Shown: piece by piece, positions 9,389 through 15,140 of the stretch
How the letters are laid out: every line of letters begins with the position of its first letter
How positions within the stretch are numbered: the stretch's first letter is position 1
Source of the DNA: Bacilli bacterium
GTDB lineage: Bacteria; Bacillota_I; Bacilli_A; ML615J-28; CAG-313
Assembly: GCA_017398545.1 (NCBI GenBank)
Contig: JAFQFT010000001.1
Location: forward strand, 1-34,996
DNA length: 34,996 bases
Direction: 5' to 3'
Program-made: the position numbers and the translations under genes
Notes under the pieces: model-generated
The model's input: the letters and a program-made list of their open reading frames with translations, nothing else
Databases searched by the model: none
Told to the model about the DNA's origin: nothing

Positions 9389-9394
9389 GACAAA
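9372..9394. promoter_or_regulatory. Palindromic operator candidate in the thrC promoter
   Basis: The 8-bp arms TTTGTCTT (9372-9379) and AAGACAAA (9387-9394) are perfectly complementary with a 7-nt centre. They overlap the -35 element and spacer of the threonine promoter, the usual place for a repressor. The distance between half-site centres is 15 bp. The obvious candidate to bind it is the HTH-ACT protein encoded in the same operon. The site is also about 60 bp upstream of the gdhA -10, so it could affect both divergent genes. Confidence 0.5.
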
Positions 9395-9450
9395 TGTTTT
9401 TATTTCACATACAATAATGTTGCTTTTTTATTTCTTTTTTCTACAATTTA

Positions 9451-9459
9451 TGATATACT
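9451..9459 (+). promoter_or_regulatory. Extended -10 promoter of gdhA
   Basis: TGATATACT has the TGn extension (9451-9453) and a near-consensus -10, TATACT (9454-9459), 30 bp before the ATG. The expected -35 position (9431-9436, TTTCTT) is poor, as is common for extended -10 promoters. Confidence 0.55.
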
Positions 9460-9488
9460 ATTAATATGTTATTTTCGGAGGACAATAT

Positions 9489-10832
9489 ATGACAAATAAA
9501 TATTTATTAAACATTTATGAAAATGTTAAACAAAAAGACAAAAATGAACCAGAATTTTTACAAGCAGTTTATGAAGTATTAAATTCAATTGAACCCTATG
9601 TAAACGAACATCCAGAATTAGAAAAGAATGGAATTATTGAAAGATTCGTAGAACCTGAACGTGTAATTACATTTAGAGTTCCATGGGTAGATGATAATGG
9701 AAAAGTTCAAGTAAATAGAGGATTCCGTGTTCAATTTAACTCTGCTATTGGACCATATAAAGGTGGTATTAGACTTCATCCATCTGTAAACCTAAGCATT
9801 ATGAAATTCCTAGGATTTGAACAAACACTTAAAAACTCTTTAACAGGTCTTCCTATGGGTGGAGGTAAAGGCGGATGTGACTTTGATCCAAGAGGTAAAA
9901 GTGATTTAGAAGTTATGAGATTCTGTCAAAGCTTTATGACAGAACTATTCCGTCATATTGGAGCAGATACTGATGTTCCTGCAGGTGACATCGGTACAGG
10001 TGCAAGAGAAGTTGGATATATGTTCGGTCAATATAAACGTCTTAAAAATGAATGGACAGGCGTATTAACTGGTAAAGGTCTAAGCTATGGTGGATCTATT
10101 GGTAGAACTAGTGCAACAGGTTTTGGTCTTTGTTACTTTACTAATAAAATGTTAAATATAATGAAAAATACATCTCTTGAAGGTAAAAAAGTAATTGTAT
10201 CAGGTTCTGGTAATGTTGGTATTTATGCTGCTATTAAAGCAAAAGAACTAGGTGCAACAGTTGTTGCATTAAGTGATATTAGTGGTTATGTATACAAAGA
10301 ATCAGGAATTGATTTAGATCTTGCAAGAGAAATTAAAGAAGCAAAACGTGGAGTTTTAGCTGATTATGCATCCCTTGATAAAGAGTGTGAATTCAACCCT
10401 AATCCAAAACTACTATGGCAAGTAAAATGTGATGTAGCACTTCCTTGTGCAACTCAAAATGAAATTGATTTAGATGACGCAAAAGCTCTTGTTTCAAATG
10501 GTGTAATTGCAGTTGCAGAAGGTGCTAACATGCCTTGTACACTTGATGCTACAAACTACTTATTAGAAAACAAGATTTGCTTTGCACCTGCAAAAGCTGC
10601 GAACGCTGGTGGTGTAATGGTATCTGGATTTGAAATGAGTCAAAACTCAATGCGCTTATCTTGGACTTTTGAAGAAGTTGATCAAAAATTAAAACAACAA
10701 ATGGAAAACATTTTTATGGAAGTTCATGAATGTGCTAAACACTACGATAATATGTATAATACTGTGCTAGGTGCTAATATTAGTGGTTTCAAAAAAGTTG
10801 CAGCTGCAATGCTAGCACAAGGTGTTTGTTAA
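9489..10832 (+). CDS. gdhA: Glutamate dehydrogenase (hexameric, probably NADP-linked)
   Basis: This enzyme interconverts glutamate and 2-oxoglutarate plus ammonia. The 447-aa length is that of the hexameric small-subunit class. Visible are the substrate-site KGGIRLHPSV segment, the GLPMGGGKGGCDFDP motif with the catalytic-site Lys127, the GDIGTGAREVGYMFGQYKR stretch and a Rossmann loop, VSGSGNVGIYAA. The NADP preference is inferred from similarity to biosynthetic clostridial and enteric GdhA, not from a decisive residue. GGAGG lies 7 nt before the ATG. Its divergent arrangement with the threonine operon links ammonia assimilation to amino-acid synthesis. A terminator follows directly. Confidence 0.95.
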   Translation: MTNKYLLNIYENVKQKDKNEPEFLQAVYEVLNSIEPYVNEHPELEKNGIIERFVEPERVITFRVPWVDDNGKVQVNRGFRVQFNSAIGPYKGGIRLHPSVNLSIMKFLGFEQTLKNSLTGLPMGGGKGGCDFDPRGKSDLEVMRFCQSFMTELFRHIGADTDVPAGDIGTGAREVGYMFGQYKRLKNEWTGVLTGKGLSYGGSIGRTSATGFGLCYFTNKMLNIMKNTSLEGKKVIVSGSGNVGIYAAIKAKELGATVVALSDISGYVYKESGIDLDLAREIKEAKRGVLADYASLDKECEFNPNPKLLWQVKCDVALPCATQNEIDLDDAKALVSNGVIAVAEGANMPCTLDATNYLLENKICFAPAKAANAGGVMVSGFEMSQNSMRLSWTFEEVDQKLKQQMENIFMEVHECAKHYDNMYNTVLGANISGFKKVAAAMLAQGVC

Positions 10833-10841
10833 AACAAATAT

Positions 10842-10871
10842 AAAAATGGAGGTAATAAACCTCCATTTTTT
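10842..10871. terminator. Bidirectional terminator after gdhA
   Basis: The stem is AAAAATGGAGGT (10842-10853), loop AATAA, then ACCTCCATTTTTT (10859-10871). It has T-runs in both directions and serves both gdhA and the convergent ABC ATPase gene, whose stop codon begins at 10872. Confidence 0.9.
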
Positions 10872-11660
10872 CTATTCACCAGATGAAATCTTATCCATTT
10901 CTTCAAATTTGTTAAGAAGAAAATCAACAGTAAGATTTTTCTTTTCTTCACCTTTTACATCATAAATAATTTTACCACCATACATCATAATTAAACGATC
11001 ACCATATTTAATAGCATCTCTCATATTATGAGTAATCATAAGTGTAGTTAATTTATTCTCTGTAACAATTTTTTCTGTAATTTCAAGAACAATTCTTGCT
11101 GTTTTAGGATCTAGTGCGGCAGTATGCTCATCAAGCAATAAAATTTTTGGTGTTTGAAGTGTTGCCATTAAAAGTGTAATAGCTTGACGTTGTCCACCAG
11201 ATAAAAGTCCAACTTTTTGAAGTAATCTATCTTCTAATCCTAAATTTAAAGACGCAATCATATCATAATATTTCTTTCTTTCTTCTTTATGAAAGCCCCA
11301 TTTAAGCGTATTCTTTCGCATACGACGACTTGCGATAGACATATTCTCTTCAATTGAAATCATTCCTGCAGTTCCCATATTTGGATCTTGAAATACTCTT
11401 CCTAAATACTTAGCACGCTTATGTTCTGGAAGTTTTGTTACATCTTCTCCATCAATAAAAAGACTACCTTCTTCTAATTGGTGAACGCCTGAAATTACAT
11501 TCATTAAAGTAGATTTACCACTTCCATTACCACCAATTATAGTGACCCATTCACCTTCTTCTATCGTTAGGTTTAAATGATCCATTGCAATTCTTTGGTC
11601 TTCAACATGACCAGTTAAATTAAAGATTTTTAAACCATTTTCTAATTTAAGCATTGGCAT
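10872..11660 (-). CDS. ABC transporter ATP-binding protein (TrpZ-like, COG1101 type)
   Basis: This protein powers the importer encoded by the two genes upstream. The 262-aa protein has a Walker A motif, GGNGSGKST (43-51), a Q-loop in VFQDPNMGT, the signature LLSGGQRQAITL, a Walker B motif, ILLLDEHTAALD, and a switch His in MITHNM. The QDPNMGT and DEHTAALDP phrases match the family that works with periplasmic-binding lipoproteins of the TrpX type. AAAGGAGG stands before the ATG. It overlaps the permease gene by 14 bp and is last in the operon. Confidence 0.93.
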   Translation of the reverse strand: MPMLKLENGLKIFNLTGHVEDQRIAMDHLNLTIEEGEWVTIIGGNGSGKSTLMNVISGVHQLEEGSLFIDGEDVTKLPEHKRAKYLGRVFQDPNMGTAGMISIEENMSIASRRMRKNTLKWGFHKEERKKYYDMIASLNLGLEDRLLQKVGLLSGGQRQAITLLMATLQTPKILLLDEHTAALDPKTARIVLEITEKIVTENKLTTLMITHNMRDAIKYGDRLIMMYGGKIIYDVKGEEKKNLTVDFLLNKFEEMDKISSGE

Positions 11661-12633
11661 GTTTTTTTCCTCCTTTAAAAAGTAATTTTCTTAACTGAGG
11701 AACAGCTAATACAATTAAAATTAATAAAGCATACAATAGTTTTTGATAATGTGATGGAAGGCCAAGTTGAATAGCAACAACTACGATTAGATAATACATA
11801 ACTGCACCAAGCATTACTGAAATAATCCAGTTTTTAAATGTTCGTTTACCAAATATACCCTCACCTATAATAATAGATGCAAGCCCAATAACAAGTACAC
11901 CAACACCCATTGTACTACTTGCAGATTTTTGTGTTTGCGCAAATAATGAACCACTTAACGCAATTAATGCATTTGAAATACCTAACCCTAAAATAATCAT
12001 TGCGTTAGTATTAATACCTTGAGCTCTAGCCATTTTTGAGTTAATTCCTGTTGCTCTAACACTCATTCCAATTTCAGTTCCAAAGAACCAATAAATTAAA
12101 AGTCCAATAAGAATAACTATTAATAAAGAAATAAAAATCATATTATAGTTATTTTTATTAAATATTGCTAAAAATGTATCATAAATTCTAGTAATAGGTT
12201 CTTTATTAACATTATATCCATTTAAATTAACAATTGTATCATAACCACTTTCATTATACGTAATTAAAAAATCTTTAACACCATTGACATTTGTTGGTGT
12301 AACTTTTGGAGCTAGTCCCATAATAACCAGGTTCAAACTAAACAACCCTGTCATTGTAATAATACCAGCTAACAACGATGTAATTTTTAATTTAGTATGA
12401 ATTAAACCAGTTATAATACCAGCAATAAATCCAGCTAACATTCCCATGAATGTCGCTAAAAAAGGATTCCAACCAAACACTAAAAGAACAGCACTTAATG
12501 CCCCACCTAGCGTAAACGAACCTTCACAAGATAAGTCTGCTATATCTAAAACTCGATATGAGATAAAAATACCAAGTGCTAGTAAGGCATATGGCAGTCC
12601 CGTTTTAAACATATCGATTAAAATGTACTGCAT
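11647..12633 (-). CDS. ABC transporter permease (TrpY-like, COG4120 type)
   Basis: This 328-aa integral membrane protein has about eight hydrophobic segments. It includes ALLALGIFISYRVLDIADLSCEGSF near the N-terminus and VLVIGLASIIIGEGIF towards the C-terminus; both are typical of branched-chain-type permeases (BPD_transp_2). A hydrophilic stretch at about 115-150 is probably an external loop. No Shine-Dalgarno sequence is visible before the ATG, which starts 6 nt after the stop of the binding-protein gene. Translation is therefore probably coupled, or initiation is weak and lowers permease levels relative to the lipoprotein. Confidence 0.92.
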   Translation of the reverse strand: MQYILIDMFKTGLPYALLALGIFISYRVLDIADLSCEGSFTLGGALSAVLLVFGWNPFLATFMGMLAGFIAGIITGLIHTKLKITSLLAGIITMTGLFSLNLVIMGLAPKVTPTNVNGVKDFLITYNESGYDTIVNLNGYNVNKEPITRIYDTFLAIFNKNNYNMIFISLLIVILIGLLIYWFFGTEIGMSVRATGINSKMARAQGINTNAMIILGLGISNALIALSGSLFAQTQKSASSTMGVGVLVIGLASIIIGEGIFGKRTFKNWIISVMLGAVMYYLIVVVAIQLGLPSHYQKLLYALLILIVLAVPQLRKLLFKGGKKHANA

Positions 12634-12639
12634 ATTATA

Positions 12640-13617
12640 CTATTTATTTAATTTGTCTTTAATTGATTGTGGAACTTCAATTCCTAATTTAGCAATTGAA
12701 TCTTCATTAATTGCAACTTCTAAACCAGATGCATCAACACTAGTTGAAGGAACTTGACTACAAGGTGTACCACTTAAAATTTTAGCAGCCATTTCGCCAG
12801 TTAAATAACCAAGTGATTTATAATTAATAGAATAAGTAATTGTACCACCAGCAGCAACCATACCAGATTCACCACAAACTGTAGGAACACCTAATTCATC
12901 TGCAACGCTACCAACAGCAGGCATATTTGCAGCAATTAAATTATCAGTTGGTAAATAAATAGCACCAACACCTTCAGTTTGAATTAATGCAGTAGTAGCA
13001 GCTGATATTTCACTTGCTTCTGAAACAGTTTTAACAATAACTTCAACATTCTTTTTAGCAGCTTGAGCTTTAACCATTTCAGATTGAACTAAAGAATTAG
13101 GTTCAGATATATTATATAATACACCAAGTTTAGTAATACCAGGTGCAAGTTCTAAAATTAAATCAACTTGATCAGCAACTGGATTCATATCGTTAGTACC
13201 TGTAATATCTGTAGGTTGATTAACATCAGCCATTAAACCAGCAGAAACAGGATCAGTAACAGCAGTAAATAATACTGTAATATCAATTTCTTCAGCATCT
13301 CTTGCACTTTGTAAAGCAACAGCAGCTGGAGTTCCAATACCTAAAACGATATCTGATTTACGTACAAGTTCAGTAGCCATAGCATTCATAGTAGTAGTAT
13401 CGCCTTCTGGATTTTTAACAATAAATTCAGCGTTTTCATAACCATTAGCTTTTAAAGCTTCAACAAATCCATCTTTTGCATTATTTAATGCACTATGAGT
13501 AGCAGTAAGTAAAATACCTACAGTCACTTCATCATCTTTATTTTTATCATCATTACAGCTAACTGCAGCAAATGCTGATAAAACAATAACAAATAATAAA
13601 ATAATTTTTTTAATCAT
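12640..13617 (-). CDS. ABC transporter substrate-binding lipoprotein (TrpX-like, COG2984 type)
   Basis: This is the capture protein of the importer. The 325-aa product has a lipoprotein signal ending AVSC (Cys21), then a two-lobed binding fold: VTVGILLTATHSALN, VLGIGTPAAVALQSA, VLFTAVTDPVSAGL, GVLYNISEPNS. These phrases are typical of COG2984 proteins, which include streptococcal tryptophan binding proteins. I chose ATG at 13617 because AGGAGG ends 8 nt upstream; an in-frame ATG at 13638 lies before that site. The Tyr/Phe-rich leader ORF upstream suggests aromatic amino acids as the ligand; that is inference. Confidence 0.93.
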   Translation of the reverse strand: MIKKIILLFVIVLSAFAAVSCNDDKNKDDEVTVGILLTATHSALNNAKDGFVEALKANGYENAEFIVKNPEGDTTTMNAMATELVRKSDIVLGIGTPAAVALQSARDAEEIDITVLFTAVTDPVSAGLMADVNQPTDITGTNDMNPVADQVDLILELAPGITKLGVLYNISEPNSLVQSEMVKAQAAKKNVEVIVKTVSEASEISAATTALIQTEGVGAIYLPTDNLIAANMPAVGSVADELGVPTVCGESGMVAAGGTITYSINYKSLGYLTGEMAAKILSGTPCSQVPSTSVDASGLEVAINEDSIAKLGIEVPQSIKDKLNK

Positions 13618-13652
13618 GTAAATTTTCCTCCTAATCATATTTAAATAAAAAG

Positions 13653-13681
13653 AAAAAAAGTTATTACTTCAAGTAATAACT
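13653..13681 (-). terminator. Leader terminator (attenuator, arms C and D)
   Basis: On the minus strand the stem AGTTATTAC / GTAATAACT (13681-13673 and 13667-13659) has a 5-nt loop and is followed by seven Ts (13659-13653). It lies between the promoter and the first codon of the ABC operon, so full expression requires read-through. This makes it an attenuator and not an end-of-gene terminator. Confidence 0.85.
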
Positions 13682-13688
13682 AAGTAAT

Positions 13689-13725
13689 CTAGTTATTACC
13701 TCAAGTTTATAAGTGTAATAACTAG
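13689..13725 (-). promoter_or_regulatory. Alternating hairpin (arms A and B) upstream of the attenuator
   Basis: Arm A, CTAGTTATTAC (13725-13715), and arm B, GTAATAACTAG (13699-13689), form an 11-bp perfect stem. Arm B can also pair for 9 bp with arm C of the terminator (13681-13673). A:B with C:D is therefore one state (stop), and B:C is the other (read-through). The same 9-bp word is used four times in alternate orientation, a layout expected for a switching leader. Confidence 0.75.
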
Positions 13726-13739
13726 CAATGTACCTTGTC

Positions 13740-13813
13740 TTTTACGCCAAAAAAGCCAAGAGAGTTTGTTAATTAAAACACACTAATTCTTGGAAATAAA
13801 AATATGCGTAAAA
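13740..13813 (-). promoter_or_regulatory. Folded leader segment overlapping the leader ORF
   Basis: TTTTACGC (13813-13806) pairs with GCGTAAAA (13747-13740), and inside it CCAAGA (13793-13788) pairs with TCTTGG (13761-13756). The upstream arms lie within the Tyr/Phe codon run, so a ribosome waiting there would block this fold. A different local hairpin then becomes possible: CTTG and CTTTT (13760-13751) with AAAAG and CAAG (13743-13734). A third alternative pairs GGAAATAAA (13851-13843), at the leader RBS, with TTTATTTCC (13800-13792). Confidence 0.5.
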
Positions 13814-13840
13814 ATATGTAGCATTATATGTATGAATCAT
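13769..13840 (-). CDS. Leader peptide, 23 aa, rich in Tyr and Phe
   Basis: This small ORF begins about 30 nt after the predicted transcription start. It has its own RBS (AGAGGA, 13854-13849), 8-9 nt before ATG, and ends TAA at 13769-13771. The 23 residues include five Tyr and four Phe, with an unbroken run YFYAYFYF at residues 9-16. It has no Trp. Directly downstream are mutually exclusive hairpins and a U-tract terminator. This is the arrangement of classical ribosome-mediated attenuation (as in trp, his and phe leaders of enterics): charged Tyr/Phe tRNA shortage would stall the ribosome in the run and change the downstream fold. The peptide itself probably has no other job. Confidence 0.75.
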   Translation of the reverse strand: MIHTYNATYFYAYFYFQELVCFN

Positions 13841-13876
13841 AATTTATTTCCTCTCTCTTTCCTTTTTTATACATTT

Positions 13877-13905
13877 ATTATACTCCTAATTTTACATCTT
13901 GTCAA
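13877..13905 (-). promoter_or_regulatory. Consensus sigma-A promoter of the ABC importer operon
   Basis: On the minus strand TTGACA (13905-13900) and TATAAT (13882-13877) are both perfect consensus with a 17-bp spacer. Initiation would be near 13870. Such a strong promoter ahead of an attenuator means that output is probably set by read-through, not by initiation. Confidence 0.9.
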
Positions 13906-14057
13906 ATATTTAATACTTGTTATTATAATATTTATCTTTTTTTATTTAAAACATATAAATATTTAACTACATTAATATTAGTATGTTATTAAAGCAAGAA
14001 TTTCAATACTTACTATATTATTAAGAACACTATAAATAACAATTTATTGTAAATTAA
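13906..14057. other. Intergenic DNA with no recognised feature
   Basis: Together with the leader and the promoter, this closes a gap of more than 400 bases between coding genes. In this AT-rich 150-bp part I see no ORF with an RBS, no clear repeat and no second promoter. Confidence 0.5.
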
Positions 14058-14079
14058 AAAGTGACCAATTGGTCACTTT
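14058..14079 (-). terminator. Terminator of the 318-aa lipoprotein gene
   Basis: A perfect palindrome (arms AAAGTGACCAA / TTGGTCACTTT) begins directly after the stop codon of the 318-aa gene. On the minus strand it runs into ACTTTTTAATTT, a usable U-tract. Confidence 0.8.
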
Positions 14080-14080
14080 C

Positions 14081-15037
14081 TTATTTACAAATTACAATGT
14101 CAAATGATGCAGGGAACTTAGTTGCACTTGAAACAAAAACTACAAAAGTATAAGTAACACCAGCTTCAGCATTAAATCTATAATTAAAGTTTATATTTAA
14201 GTTACTATCAACATTACCAGATACATCTAATTTTGAAAAATCAACTTTACTCATATCTGTTTCAGTGCCAATAAATCCAATATATGGATCGATTTTATTT
14301 ATTGCTTGTTTATCCATTGCAAGTGATTTTATTGAATATGTTCCACTAACGCTTGGGGTAAATGAATAATATTTCATATTTCCTGCACCTTCTCCTGTGT
14401 ATGTTACATTAAATGCACCTTCGCTTGTAACATAAGGACTTAAAGCAGTACCTTCACCTGATAAATCATTTAGTTTTAATAAATTAATTGTAACTTTTTT
14501 ATTATCTTTATTTGAAGTATATGCATTAGGATCATATGTATAACCAGCAGGAATTCCATCAATATGAATATAATACTCATCATCATCAATTGAATTATAT
14601 GCAACACCTTGATCATTAACTTTAACAGGTAATAAACAAATATCACCAGTACACCATTGAACTTTAACCCCACTTGTTACAGGTTCACCGTTAGGATAAA
14701 GTACAGTTACAGAATATGCACTAGCATCTTCAATTGTTAAAGTAAGTCTTGTTTTAAACCCTTCATAATTGATTTCAATTGTATATGTTCCAGGATTAGA
14801 TAATTTTGCATAATCGGCATCAGTCATCATGCTTTTTTCAAATTTTACTAAACTAACTTCACCTTTAGAATTGATTACTTCTAATTTAATTTTATCAAGT
14901 TCACTATCAATATTTTTTACATCAATTACATTAGGAACAGATTCTTCATTAATTTTAATTGTGTTAATTTTATCTCTACAAGCTACAAGACAAATACTTG
15001 AGCATAATAATACTAATAATACTAATAATTTTTTCAT
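14081..15037 (-). CDS. Lipoprotein with Ig-like and beta-sandwich modules (318 aa)
   Basis: The signal peptide ends in the lipobox LVAC (Cys20), so the protein is anchored outside the membrane. Residues 25-103 form an Ig-like module ending NPGTYTIEINYEGFKTRLTLTIE. Residues 106-195 resemble a Cna-B/prealbumin-like fold (TVLYPNGEPV; GIPAGYTYDPNAYTSN). Residues 205-318 carry an FTPSVSGTYSI beta-sandwich. Residues 106-318 are clearly related to residues 58-276 of the 493-aa lipoprotein at 17987, and residues 25-103 to the start of the 1059-aa lipoprotein at 29945. It has its own promoter and terminator. No catalytic motif is visible; a surface binding or structural role is likely. Confidence 0.85.
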   Translation of the reverse strand: MKKLLVLLVLLCSSICLVACRDKINTIKINEESVPNVIDVKNIDSELDKIKLEVINSKGEVSLVKFEKSMMTDADYAKLSNPGTYTIEINYEGFKTRLTLTIEDASAYSVTVLYPNGEPVTSGVKVQWCTGDICLLPVKVNDQGVAYNSIDDDEYYIHIDGIPAGYTYDPNAYTSNKDNKKVTINLLKLNDLSGEGTALSPYVTSEGAFNVTYTGEGAGNMKYYSFTPSVSGTYSIKSLAMDKQAINKIDPYIGFIGTETDMSKVDFSKLDVSGNVDSNLNINFNYRFNAEAGVTYTFVVFVSSATKFPASFDIVICK

Positions 15038-15061
15038 AAAAAGATTCTCCTTATTACATAT

Positions 15062-15090
15062 ATTATACTATTTTTCTAAAAAAAATACAA
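15062..15090 (-). promoter_or_regulatory. Promoter of the 318-aa lipoprotein gene
   Basis: On the minus strand TTGTAT (15090-15085) and TATAAT (15067-15062) are 17 bp apart. AAGGAGA follows shortly before the ATG at 15037. Confidence 0.75.
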
Positions 15091-15098
15091 GTTATATG

Positions 15099-15131
15099 AA
15101 AAAAGAGACACTACTTAATAAGTAGTATCTC
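15099..15131 (-). terminator. Terminator of the 906-aa lipoprotein gene
   Basis: On the minus strand a 12-bp stem, GAGATACTACTT / AAGTAGTGTCTC with one G-U pair and a 3-nt loop (15131-15105), is followed by six Ts (15104-15099). It separates this gene from the promoter of the next lipoprotein gene. Confidence 0.85.
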
Positions 15132-15140
15132 ATATTTTTA

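Noticed and set aside
12446..12757. Plus-strand ORF opposite the permease and lipoprotein genes
   Set aside because: It lies antisense to two well-supported genes, has no RBS and gives a low-complexity product. Similar antisense frames at 14829, 17413, 29493, 31426, 34070 and 34334 were left out for the same reason.
13653..13870. T-box riboswitch for the ABC importer
   Set aside because: T-boxes are common for such importers, but the leader lacks the AGGGTGGNACCGCG box; the nearest stretch, AAGGTACATTGCTAG, has no TGGN to pair with the tRNA end. The Tyr/Phe leader ORF explains the region better.
13653..13870. Known metabolite riboswitches (purine, SAM, TPP, lysine, preQ1, guanidine)
   Set aside because: I compared the leader with the conserved cores that I remember and found no match. 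The three-stem appearance of the 5' part is explained by overlapping alternative pairings.
14058..14079. Operator, because of the perfect 22-bp palindrome
   Set aside because: It directly follows a stop codon and is followed by a T-run on the coding strand, so a terminator explains it fully.
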